7,802 nt of DNA from Oscillospiraceae bacterium (GCA_003519645.1 DOWI01000257.1:1-7802), one strand, 5' to 3'. Shown: positions 1-6,698, numbered from the stretch's first letter. Numbers and translations: made by a program. The notes: generated from the sequence alone by a model not told the origin.

Positions 1-2027
1 AGTTCCTGTGTGGAAACCCTTTTGCCCGATCGAAGCTTTTCAGCGAGAATTGGATTAGCTACAACCGTCGTTGTTTTCTCGTCTATTACGCGGAACTTTT
101 TAGCAACTGTTTTAAACCTAAGCTGTCGGTCGGCTTTGCAAATTTCTTCTGATAATTTTCCGGGCATCATACATTCCTGACGAAACGCTTCTGTAACAGC
201 CTCAGTTACAGACATGCCTGAAAATTCCCCAGAAAAAATCATTTTTTTAAATACACTTTTAGAGTCCTGAAATATTGGATTGCAATTAAAGTTATCTTCT
301 GTAACTGTAAACGCAATTAAAGCCGCGTCTTCATAATCTTGTTCGCAGTTTCTGCGGATACGACCGCCCAACTGAATATAGCTTTGCAGAGAGCGAAGCT
401 GGCAAAATCCATAATGGAATGACAAATCCAAACCGCATTCTACACAACTGGTAGCCACTAATGTCCACTCTTTCGGATAATCTGATTTTGAGCACAGTCG
501 CCTCTGTACTTCTGCAATCGTGCGTTCTCTATCCTCAGGCGTGAGAGCGGTCGAGAGATGCAACACGTCATATCCGTGCTGGCACAGAAATTTAGTAAAA
601 TAGGCGGCAGATTGGACAGTGTCCAGCACGACAATTTTCGAGCCATGATAGTGCTTCAGATATGCCGTCAGTTCTGACGCTCCATTAAAATGAGGAACAT
701 CATTATGCCATGCGTGCAGATCAATTCTTGACTGCTCAAAATTGTTTAAATCTTTTGCACCTTTTGGTGGCAGTAAAGGTTCGGCCTGGCATGGCGACTG
801 CTTCTGAAATGCAGGATGCTCCCAAAATTTCACCGTTGTGGCAGAGCACATACATATATAACAGCTCCATTGATCGACAAGTTTGGTGATCCATTTCCAT
901 GCAGGCAACATTAAATTGATAGGTAATGCAGCATGATATTCATCAAAAAGGATACCGCTGCCCGGAAGTTGGTGAAGCTTTCGCAGCTTTGCCGGCAAGT
1001 TGCTTGCCAACGTTTCAAAAAACTGCACTGCTGTGGTTACAATAATGGGCGTTGTCCAAGTTGTTGCCAGACGTCTGTGCTCAATATCTTCAAAATCCGC
1101 TTGATGATGGTGCTCGGCCACGATTTCTTCACGATTTTCTCCTTCCAGTACGACAGCGTCTCTCAGAACTTTCACAGTTTGAGAAATGATGCTTGTGTAT
1201 GGAAGCACAATAAAAATATGCCTTAAATGATGAGATTGTGCCACCTGAAGCATATGTGCCATAACTGCTGTGGTTTTTCCTGTACCAACCGGACTGTCGC
1301 AATACTCCACAGCTGCATTCGTTTTGGCATTTCTACAAGTCTGGTAAAGAAAAGTGCGCAGATGGTTTCGCTCATTATTCTGATTAGTGCGGTTCTGCAA
1401 ATTTTGAATATACCTGTCCAGCTGTTGGAGCCGTTCTTCCCAACGGGGTTGTGCGCCTGTCAGAGATCCCCCGGCAGTATCCGAATAGTCAGCGTCCACC
1501 AAACAACTAAGCAGTATCCTATATTCCAATGTCGAGAGTCTCAATGCCTTCTTATCAGTGGTTTTCGGAAAGCCATTCATTTCTTTGGCATGAATCTGCA
1601 GATAAGCAGGAAGATGCCGCTCTGTGTCGTCCATAGCCGTCGGAAACCGAAAGGGATCATCAGCACTTTTTTCATCCGGTATATCCGGCAACCCAGGGCG
1701 GTGATGCGAATACACCAAAGTGGCTTCTGGGCATTCCAATTTATCCTTTAGCAGATATTTTACACCCGCGTCTCGGTGCTCAATCGGCAGCCTTTCTGCT
1801 TGTTCCTTTCCGGAAAGAACATTCTGATTTTCCAATGCCAACTTTCCAAGGTCATGGGATTCTGCTGCATGGTATAGAATTTCTTTATAACGTTCCTGCC
1901 TTTCTTCGGCAAGATATGGAGCCATTGCTTCCAGGTTTTTCTTTGTTTTTTCAATGACCCCGCTTATATGTTCGCAATAAGTCTGCGCTGGAATGTTACC
2001 TCTGGCGCTGTGTGCAAGCGGAGTCAT
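1..2027 (-). CDS. cas3: Cas3 helicase-nuclease, type I-C (3' end cut by window edge)
   Basis: Nuclease-helicase recruited by the crRNA-guided complex to unwind and degrade target DNA. I translated the minus strand from 2027 to 1: 675 codons stay open with no frameshift, so only the C-terminus is missing. N-terminal HD nuclease: H6, the HD pair in SHDLGK (H58, D59), H84, the HH pair in YSHHRPGLPD (108-109) and D178/D180 in DADYSDT. Superfamily 2 helicase: Walker A SPVGTGKTT (K251), DEYH box at 362-365, CSAT motif III near 395, motif V ATSCVECGLDLSF near residue 535, motif VI QLGGRIRR (Q552, R556, R559). The ATG shares ATGA with the cas7 stop (4-base overlap) and has GGAG just upstream, so it is coupled to cas7. 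Last place in the operon is unusual, since type I-C normally begins with cas3. Family assignment is very secure; subtype comes from the neighbours. Confidence 0.96.
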   Translation of the reverse strand, partial: MTPLAHSARGNIPAQTYCEHISGVIEKTKKNLEAMAPYLAEERQERYKEILYHAAESHDLGKLALENQNVLSGKEQAERLPIEHRDAGVKYLLKDKLECPEATLVYSHHRPGLPDIPDEKSADDPFRFPTAMDDTERHLPAYLQIHAKEMNGFPKTTDKKALRLSTLEYRILLSCLVDADYSDTAGGSLTGAQPRWEERLQQLDRYIQNLQNRTNQNNERNHLRTFLYQTCRNAKTNAAVEYCDSPVGTGKTTAVMAHMLQVAQSHHLRHIFIVLPYTSIISQTVKVLRDAVVLEGENREEIVAEHHHQADFEDIEHRRLATTWTTPIIVTTAVQFFETLASNLPAKLRKLHQLPGSGILFDEYHAALPINLMLPAWKWITKLVDQWSCYICMCSATTVKFWEHPAFQKQSPCQAEPLLPPKGAKDLNNFEQSRIDLHAWHNDVPHFNGASELTAYLKHYHGSKIVVLDTVQSAAYFTKFLCQHGYDVLHLSTALTPEDRERTIAEVQRRLCSKSDYPKEWTLVATSCVECGLDLSFHYGFCQLRSLQSYIQLGGRIRRNCEQDYEDAALIAFTVTEDNFNCNPIFQDSKSVFKKMIFSGEFSGMSVTEAVTEAFRQECMMPGKLSEEICKADRQLRFKTVAKKFRVIDEKTTTVVANPILAEKLRSGKRVSTQE

Positions 2028-2896
2028 AGCATCTCCGTCAGGTCAACAACAGGAAACGTTTTACCTACTAAACTTTCGTTAAGCCTCATAATGCTCTGTT
2101 TCAGTGCGGCCTCATCATAATCTTTCCACGACTTGGCCGAGCCGGTTTTGGCGTCAATTCTTGTGGGAGTAAGCGCTTCAATAATTCGGAAATCATTGTA
2201 GGTTCCGCGCGCACGGTTATGTTCCACATAAAAAGCGTGTCTAATATCAACCTGTGGACGAATATAAGAAGCCGTTTCTTTGTATGCATGCGGTATAAGC
2301 CGCAGTAGCAGCTCAATATCTTTTTTTGTGCAATGCGTTTTCTGTGCCGCCGTGGCGTTAATGAAAAACGGCATTGCGTACAGGCCATAAGATACAATTC
2401 GAAAAGCTAAAGGGGCCATACCCTTTACTTTCCCTTCTTCAACAGGCAGCACCTTAGTTGTCGTCATCCGCTCAACGTTTACTGGATCAAGAGATACGCC
2501 CAGTCCAAATTGTACCACGCCAGAAGTAATGAAGGAGCCTTGTTCTCCTGTCCCTTCTTCAAGAAACGTTGTGCCGAACACACGCACGTCCCAGTATTTT
2601 TCCAGTAGTTCTTCAGCAGGCAACCTGCGGACATCAGAGCGTTTGGTCGTTTTACTCTCCAGAATATCAAACCCTTCTTCTGACAAATTTAGTTCTTCTG
2701 ATAATTCCTGCCACAGCGGAGAATCTTTGGCTTGTACAAGGTCACGCAGTTTCCGTTTGAAGGAAACAGGAGAAATCTCTCCGCGCCCATCTTGTCTGGT
2801 TCTGGGATCACTGTCACGGTCAGGATCACCATTGGGATTTGAATTGGTTACATCAATTAAAAGCAGACCTGTTCCTCTATTAATCATTTCACTCAT
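2024..2896 (-). CDS. cas7c: Cas7 (Csd2), type I-C Cascade backbone subunit
   Basis: Backbone protein that polymerises along the crRNA spacer and kinks it every sixth base, leaving that base unpaired with the target. The predicted product is 290 aa, the usual size for Csd2. Early in the protein is the family signature LLLIDVTNSNPNGDPD (residues 11-26), followed by basic SFKRKLRDLV; near the C-terminus is the conserved stretch VDIRHAFYVEHNRARG. I chose the ATG at 2896 because AAGGAGG lies 8 bases upstream and because family alignment starts near MINRG. A 19-codon longer reading from 2953 would lie entirely inside cas8c and lacks a site. The gene overlaps the end of cas8c by 8 bases and its TGA overlaps the cas3 ATG. 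The DRDSDPRTRQDGRGE stretch after the NPNGDPD motif looks divergent from the best-known I-C Cas7 proteins. Confidence 0.95.
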   Translation of the reverse strand: MSEMINRGTGLLLIDVTNSNPNGDPDRDSDPRTRQDGRGEISPVSFKRKLRDLVQAKDSPLWQELSEELNLSEEGFDILESKTTKRSDVRRLPAEELLEKYWDVRVFGTTFLEEGTGEQGSFITSGVVQFGLGVSLDPVNVERMTTTKVLPVEEGKVKGMAPLAFRIVSYGLYAMPFFINATAAQKTHCTKKDIELLLRLIPHAYKETASYIRPQVDIRHAFYVEHNRARGTYNDFRIIEALTPTRIDAKTGSAKSWKDYDEAALKQSIMRLNESLVGKTFPVVDLTEML

Positions 2897-3326
2897 CGCT
2901 GTTCTCCTCCTTAAGATTCGATTTGTCTGAAAAGCCTTGCTTTTTCTTTTCATATGGGATATCCGCTAAATAACCTAAAAGCACTTGAGCCTGCTGGACG
3001 GGGGTAAAACGCTCCGGAATTTCATTCCCCGCATCTGAAATCTTTCTGCTGACCTCTTCAAAGCGTGCGAGAATCCATTTTGCATAACCTGCATTCTCTC
3101 CGGTAGCGCTCTGTGCCCATGCAAGATAAATTCTCATACGGTCGCGTAAACGGTTAAGCCCTTCTACAGGATTCTCTGCCGCAATCGACAGCATCTCATT
3201 TCCCATCAGCTGCGCTGGCAGTGAAGCTTGTCTCTTACCGCTGTTTCTTACCTGTACACAGTATTCTTTATGCAGCATGTCAGCCAATTTCAAGAACTGC
3301 CCTATGTTAAAAGGTGCATCCAACAT
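2889..3326 (-). CDS. cas11c: Cas11c small subunit from an internal start within cas8c
   Basis: In type I-C, small subunits that line the belly of Cascade are known to be translated separately from a start inside cas8c. Here codon 572 of cas8c is ATG, in frame, and the bases before it read AAAGGAGAACTATATG: a strong Shine-Dalgarno sequence six bases from the ATG, written within the codons for Arg-Lys-Glu-Asn-Tyr. The product would be 145 aa, starting MLDAPFNIGQFLKLADML, mostly helical with hydrophobic and charged alternation, and a polar tail ending SNLKEENSDE. Size, helical nature and position at the 3' end of cas8c all fit Cas11c. What is seen is the site and the reading frame; production of the protein is inference from the family. 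Confidence 0.8.
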   Translation of the reverse strand: MLDAPFNIGQFLKLADMLHKEYCVQVRNSGKRQASLPAQLMGNEMLSIAAENPVEGLNRLRDRMRIYLAWAQSATGENAGYAKWILARFEEVSRKISDAGNEIPERFTPVQQAQVLLGYLADIPYEKKKQGFSDKSNLKEENSDE

Positions 3327-5039
3327 ATAGTTCTCCTTTCTGATATCAGACAAATAAAGTAAAATTGAAAGCAGTGAAACGAACATTTCAGCCTGCTTTG
3401 CTTGTGTTTGGGATTGCTTAGTAGACGGTAACGCGTAATCTGTAATCATTTGATATGCCGTATTGCTTAAAAGCCATAGACTCTTTTGTACAGTCAGTTG
3501 GAAAAAACGGTTCAGCGTCTGTTTTCTATTTTCCTGTGAATTTGGCATATAAAGGCGATAGATCTCATGAAGCGATACATCGCTCTGTTTTATTGGTTTG
3601 CCAGCTCCTGAGCGAGTATAGTTTATTTTAAACAGTTGGCAAATTTCACTGGGGCCAGGGCAGATCGGCTTCATGTTTACGATTTCTTTCCCTCTTCGAA
3701 TCCTTATTTTTATACAAGGTGTATTTCTAGATGCATTGTTCCATGTAATCAAGTTTTCGCAAAATTGTTTTGCTATGAAAGCATTTTCGTACACAATTTG
3801 CTTTCGCCCTGGATCCAAGGTTTCCAAAATAATTAAATTGATTTTCGTATTTGGATTCTTCCGCATGACATCTTTCAGACTACCAATCACCTGCTTGCAT
3901 AATGCCTCATAAGATGATTCAGCATTTTCCCGATACTCTTCAAAGTTGTCAAAATCGGATGGCTCGCCAAGGACTTTAGCTAATTGCGCATTATTCTGCG
4001 GTTCATCCGGAAGATAGGCCATCAGCAGGTTGGGTTTTTCCCGATTGCTGTCACTCATTGGACACCATGTTTTATTTTTTTTTGAATATTTTGTAAGAAA
4101 CGCAACTGCATCGTTTATATCATAAATTTCTCTTGCGCCAGCTTGAAAAGCATCCGTACCTGCCATGGTATAACGCGTAAGACACGGAGTATCGGATTTT
4201 TTAGAGTATAAATACGTAAGACCCAATAGAGGCATATTAGGATTAGGATATTTGCTACCGATTCCAGCAGCCTCTTCGCCCGTGAAGGGTGAAATGACGG
4301 ACTTTCCCCGCTTTTCGGATATTTCTAGAACGGATGCGTTGTTCAGCAGCTCAATCAAAGCATTACGTGTTTCGGGTGAATCCACCGAATTGTTGTACTC
4401 TCCGACGGCATACATATCATAATACGTCATGCAGTCGGCAACAAATTTTCCCGTTTTAGAATCATAGGCGCCAATCAGCAGCTTCTTTATGATATCCAGT
4501 AATTCTCCTTGCTCGCACCGCAGGATTTCCTTGTGCAGAAGCTGTATTAGATGCTGTAAAAAAGCCGTCTGCTGCCCTTCGCGAGGAAATACCGTGATCA
4601 ATTGCTTTAATGCAGCCAATGCCGGCTGATTCGAAAGTAAAACCGGATTTAATTGTTTCTCCGTCCACTCCGATATTTTAATATCATTGCACGACGTGTT
4701 TAAAGCGGAATAATCCAGATGTGACAACATCGATATTTGTTCGGACAGCTTTGCTTTTTTCCAGGCACTGTCATCTGCTTTTTGACTCTCTTTAGGCAAC
4801 AGCAAGGGTTTTTTTACCCGAATCGCCGGGAAACTATTATGACACCCTTTGCTATGCTTCCAAAGTTCGGCAGTTTGCGCTTTTTGCAACAATCGAATTC
4901 CACGTGGCATTCCATTCTTATCAAGCTCAATACAAAGACAATCTGTTTTGCCAACTTTATTGATATCTGGATGGGTTGTGGACTTCAGAAGACCATAATG
5001 TTCCAACGATTGACTGAGTTTATAGAGTTCATTGATCAT
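2889..5039 (-). CDS. cas8c: Cas8c (Csd1), type I-C large subunit
   Basis: Large subunit of the I-C effector, which reads the PAM, opens the DNA and recruits Cas3. The product is 716 aa, rather long for Csd1 as I know the family (roughly 570 to 650). The assignment rests on position between cas5c and cas7c, on size, and on Csd1-like segments such as NALIELLNNASVLEI followed by CTGEE-like SPFTGEEAAGIGSKYPNP, and the helical C-terminus with LYLSDIRKENYML and MRIYLAWAQSATGENAGYA. The ATG at 5039 overlaps the end of cas5c by 11 bases and has AGAGGAG about ten bases upstream. The last 145 residues are also likely made alone as Cas11c (see separate entry). N-terminal sequence (MINELYKLSQSLEHYGLL) differs from the better-known Csd1 proteins, so this is a divergent branch. 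Confidence 0.92.
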   Translation of the reverse strand: MINELYKLSQSLEHYGLLKSTTHPDINKVGKTDCLCIELDKNGMPRGIRLLQKAQTAELWKHSKGCHNSFPAIRVKKPLLLPKESQKADDSAWKKAKLSEQISMLSHLDYSALNTSCNDIKISEWTEKQLNPVLLSNQPALAALKQLITVFPREGQQTAFLQHLIQLLHKEILRCEQGELLDIIKKLLIGAYDSKTGKFVADCMTYYDMYAVGEYNNSVDSPETRNALIELLNNASVLEISEKRGKSVISPFTGEEAAGIGSKYPNPNMPLLGLTYLYSKKSDTPCLTRYTMAGTDAFQAGAREIYDINDAVAFLTKYSKKNKTWCPMSDSNREKPNLLMAYLPDEPQNNAQLAKVLGEPSDFDNFEEYRENAESSYEALCKQVIGSLKDVMRKNPNTKINLIILETLDPGRKQIVYENAFIAKQFCENLITWNNASRNTPCIKIRIRRGKEIVNMKPICPGPSEICQLFKINYTRSGAGKPIKQSDVSLHEIYRLYMPNSQENRKQTLNRFFQLTVQKSLWLLSNTAYQMITDYALPSTKQSQTQAKQAEMFVSLLSILLYLSDIRKENYMLDAPFNIGQFLKLADMLHKEYCVQVRNSGKRQASLPAQLMGNEMLSIAAENPVEGLNRLRDRMRIYLAWAQSATGENAGYAKWILARFEEVSRKISDAGNEIPERFTPVQQAQVLLGYLADIPYEKKKQGFSDKSNLKEENSDE

Positions 5040-5634
5040 AGAACATCACTCCTCTGCGTACTATGACGTTCTGAATAAACATCGGTGATAAACGGCCATC
5101 CGTAGGGCGATCATACATTGTTGCAAGCATGGAAGGAATAATAAAGTCTACTGATTTGTCAGGCCCGGTATTTTCCCTCAGTGGTCCAAAGTAAGATGGT
5201 GTAAATTCTTTCCATCCCAGAAAAGCAGTTGAATGGAACTGCCCTGTTTGCAGCCTTCTAAGAAATACCTCCTGAAGTTTGTGCTGCGGATTGTTGCCAT
5301 GGCGCGGCACTCGATATGCTTTAACGATGCCATAAACTTTGTAGCACACATTTTCAAGGACCGTAGCGAACAGTTGAAAGTTTGGCGTCCCACTTTTCCG
5401 CAACGGGCCTCCGTAGTTGGTTGAGTACTTGTGGAATACAATTGGAAGGCAAATCTCAACCTTTTGAGGTTCAAAATAAGCATCCTTGGACATGGCAACA
5501 CATTCGAATATGCTTTTTAATGCGGACTTTGTGGGCGCTGGATACGATACAGGGGATGAGCCTGTATCTGGCCGTGTGAACATAGCAGCAGAGCCGGAAA
5601 TCTCGAAAGATGCTGAATATTCCTTCTCAACCAT
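5029..5634 (-). CDS. cas5c: Cas5c (Cas5d), type I-C crRNA-processing endoribonuclease
   Basis: In type I-C, which lacks Cas6, Cas5 cuts the repeat RNA below its hairpin and stays bound to the 5' handle. The 201-aa product carries the typical N-terminus FEISGSAAMFTRPDTGSSPV (residues 10-29), SYPAPTKSALKSIFE (30-44), the YSTNYGGPLRK segment (70-80), the NNPQHKLQEVFLRRL segment (114-128, family position of a basic active-site stretch) and FLGWKEFTPSYFGPLR (138-153). It is slightly shorter than many homologues. The ATG at 5634 has GGAGGGAGT about eight bases upstream. It is first in the operon, about 55 bases below the predicted transcription start, and its end overlaps cas8c by 11 bases. I did not attempt to name its catalytic triad with certainty. 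Confidence 0.95.
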   Translation of the reverse strand: MVEKEYSASFEISGSAAMFTRPDTGSSPVSYPAPTKSALKSIFECVAMSKDAYFEPQKVEICLPIVFHKYSTNYGGPLRKSGTPNFQLFATVLENVCYKVYGIVKAYRVPRHGNNPQHKLQEVFLRRLQTGQFHSTAFLGWKEFTPSYFGPLRENTGPDKSVDFIIPSMLATMYDRPTDGRLSPMFIQNVIVRRGVMFYDQ

Positions 5635-5695
5635 AAAATCACTCCCTCCATTATTACTTCATGGGTACAGAAGCAAAAATTGTTTTGATATTTTC

Positions 5696-5724
5696 ATTAT
5701 ATATGGTTGTTCCTTTTATGTCAA
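5696..5724 (-). promoter_or_regulatory. Consensus sigma-A promoter of the cas operon
   Basis: On the minus strand TTGACA (5724 to 5719) and TATAAT (5701 to 5696) are separated by exactly 17 bases, a perfect consensus match. Transcription would start near 5689, giving a leader of about 55 bases before cas5c. Such a strong core promoter makes sense if it is held down by a repressor; the candidate is the RNA-guided site immediately upstream at 5741..5760. Confidence 0.85.
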
Positions 5725-5740
5725 TATAATTCAGCTAATT

Positions 5741-5760
5741 AATACAACAAATCAAATGAA
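5741..5760 (-). promoter_or_regulatory. PAM plus partial protospacer upstream of the cas promoter
   Basis: Read on the minus strand, TTC (5760 to 5758) is followed by ATTTGATTTGTTGTATT (5757 to 5741). TTC is the known type I-C PAM. The 17 bases equal the first 17 bases of the spacer-like sequence at 5828..5844 except for position 6 (A here, T in the spacer). Beyond base 17 an ungapped match stops. The site begins 16 bases upstream of the -35 box, so a Cascade extending over a normal spacer length past the 17 matched bases would reach or cover the -35 element. Predicted role: operator for crRNA-mimic-guided repression. Confidence 0.75.
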
Positions 5761-5767
5761 TATAATT

Positions 5768-5797
5768 GCTACATAGAGTATTCTGTGGTATTATAAT
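5768..5797 (+). promoter_or_regulatory. Promoter of the CreR-like RNA
   Basis: A perfect TATAAT lies at 5792..5797. The best -35 is GCTACA at 5768..5773 (18-base spacing), which is weak. The predicted start, about 5803 to 5805, falls at the first base of the repeat hairpin, so the RNA would begin directly with the repeat. It is divergent from the cas promoter, with the target site lying between the two. Confidence 0.55.
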
Positions 5798-5802
5798 TTT
5801 CT

Positions 5803-5827
5803 AGGGTAGATCCCTGTGGATTGAAAT
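5803..5827 (+). CRISPR. Solitary degenerate type I-C CRISPR repeat
   Basis: The sequence is a short hairpin AGGG-TAGAT-CCCT (5803..5815) directly followed by GTGGATTGAAAT (5816..5827). Type I-C repeats characteristically end in a GC-rich hairpin immediately followed by GTGGATTGAAAT or GTGGATTGAAAC, so both the order and the spacing fit. The hairpin bases are degenerate and the first bases of a 32-base repeat are not recognisable. I find no second clear copy in the window, so this is not an array. Confidence 0.75.
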
Positions 5828-5857
5828 ATTTGTTTTGTTGTATTTTAGTAAAGGACT

Positions 5858-5900
5858 ACCGGGCTGTTGCGTTGAAAAATGCATCGGCCCGGTCATTTTT
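5858..5900 (+). terminator. Rho-independent terminator ending the CreR-like RNA
   Basis: ACCGGGC (5858..5864) pairs with GCCCGGT (5887..5893). The stem continues with a T-G wobble, a G-C pair, one T-T mismatch and TGC/GCA, closing a ten-base loop GTTGAAAAAT. CATTTTT follows (T tract 5896..5900). The T tract is on the plus-strand side only, so it serves rightward transcription, and nothing but the CreR-like RNA lies upstream on that strand. Confidence 0.7.
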
Positions 5901-6241
5901 AATCATAACCACAAGCCAAATTATACCTGGCACTTGTTTTTTGCGAAATTTTAAAAATATTTGTATGAATTTCTCGCAAATCAAGCCCAACTTCAAAATA
6001 TTCCAACCATCTATCTCGTTCACTCGCACCCGAAACCCACCCCATGGACTTGTTCCCACAAAGCGATATTTAGTCCTTTTCGGCACACCTGATTTTTACC
6101 CTCAAACCCCGAAAAGCCCAGTATTACTTGACTTTTTGCACACTCACTTCTCAGCCCGCGACATCAATACTACCATCTCAAAATGTGATACAGAGGCTGT
6201 GCAGGTAAATATGTTCAAAGAGGCATGAAACCATTTATCAA
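5901..6241. other. Gene-free stretch, unrecognised
   Basis: About 340 bases with no gene I can support. Short open frames exist on both strands (for example a GTG-started minus frame from 6086 to 5856 containing PWGGFRVRVNEIDGW, and a plus frame to 6228), but they lack good ribosome sites, cross the RNA gene and its terminator, and match nothing I recognise. An imperfect hairpin lies at 5941..5979 (TTGCGA paired with TCGCAA). It may be the eroded end of an old mobile element or gene. Confidence 0.4.
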
Positions 6242-6694
6242 TCAGGGTTTTCGGCCATTCCGTGGGTCAATGGCATACATCTCGATTTCGCGCGAAAGTA
6301 GGCTATTCTGTATTTTTTTAATCAATGTTATATCAGCGGGCAGCCAATCAACACCATATAATTCGCCTTTGTTAAGTCATCTTGCAGTTTCTGCTTCTTT
6401 GAGGATAATTTCTCCGTCGACCACAACACACCAAAAACAATCCATACTTAAATGGAAAGTAGGGTAGTCATACTCAATGGTATCAATTAGTTCGCCAACT
6501 TTTATTTTCACAACAAGTTCCTCTTTAATTTCTCTTATCAGAGCTTGCTGTGGTGTTTCGCCAACCTCAATTTTGCCCCCGGGGAACTCCCACTGTCCTT
6601 TGAATTCACCCTGCCCTCTGGCAGTAGCAAAAATTTCAATTGGTTTTTTCAAAGAGTTACAAATAACTGCTGCCACTACTCTTATCGTTTTCAA
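6242..6694 (-). pseudogene. MutT-type Nudix hydrolase interrupted by an in-frame TGA
   Basis: Nudix hydrolases of the MutT group cleave nucleoside triphosphates such as oxidised dGTP or modified dCTP to the monophosphate. The start is TTG at 6694 with AGAGGG eight to ten bases upstream. Residues 39-62 hold the Nudix box: G40, E46, R54-E55, E58-E59, with Val at the usual final glycine. WEFPGGKIEVGE precedes it. The frame reads ETAR and then TGA at 6379..6377, where family members have Trp (pattern ARWL). Without that stop the same frame continues LNKGELYGVDWLPADITLI, the expected MutT C-terminus, to a TGA at 6242. So codon 106 of 150 is a nonsense TGG-to-TGA change, or a sequencing error. The truncated 105-aa product keeps the catalytic box but loses the C-terminal helix. 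Only four bases separate it from the gene upstream. Confidence 0.85.
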
Positions 6695-6698
6695 CGTA

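Larger units (their letters stand above)
5803..5900 (+). ncRNA. creR: CreR-like cas-regulating RNA (crRNA mimic)
   Basis: Proposed RNA of about 98 bases in three parts: a degenerate I-C repeat (5803..5827), a spacer-like sequence from 5828 to about 5857, and a terminator hairpin with T tract (5858..5900). Its first 17 spacer bases match the site at 5741..5757 beside the cas promoter at 16 positions, with the mismatch at position 6, which type I complexes do not read, and with a TTC PAM in exact register. Cas5c would cut below the hairpin and leave a handle ending ATTGAAAT. Known CreR RNAs of other subtypes repress cas operons through a similar limited match that is too short for Cas3 attack. 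Symbol used by analogy; expression and function are inferred. Confidence 0.75.

Noticed and set aside
1227..1751. Plus-strand open frame of 174 aa opposite cas3
   Set aside because: It is the antisense of the cas3 helicase and HD regions, which show every expected motif; there is no ribosome site or protein family.
1..2027. cas3 as a frameshifted pseudogene
   Set aside because: The frame translated by hand is continuous from the ATG at 2027 to the edge; it merely lacks a stop inside the window.
2024..2953. A longer cas7 starting at 2953 (309 aa)
   Set aside because: The extra 19 codons lie wholly inside cas8c, have no ribosome site and are highly basic, unlike the family; the ATG at 2896 has a perfect AAGGAGG.
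5741..5848. The inverted similarity between 5741..5757 and 5828..5844 as a simple T-rich coincidence or protein operator
   Set aside because: The match is in exact register with a repeat handle on one side and a TTC PAM on the other, and the mismatch falls on position 6; chance would not be expected to give all of these together, though only experiment can settle it.
5852..5878. A second CRISPR repeat, since TTGAAA recurs at 5872..5877
   Set aside because: Apart from TTGAAA the alignment to the repeat at 5803..5827 is poor, and these bases form the loop of a well-paired terminator.
5821..6228. Plus-strand open frame of 135 aa
   Set aside because: It starts inside the repeat handle, runs through the terminator hairpin and has no ribosome site or recognisable domain.
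6377..6379. TGA read as tryptophan (altered genetic code)
   Set aside because: cas5c, cas8c and cas7c all end at TGA at sensible lengths, with the next gene starting right there.
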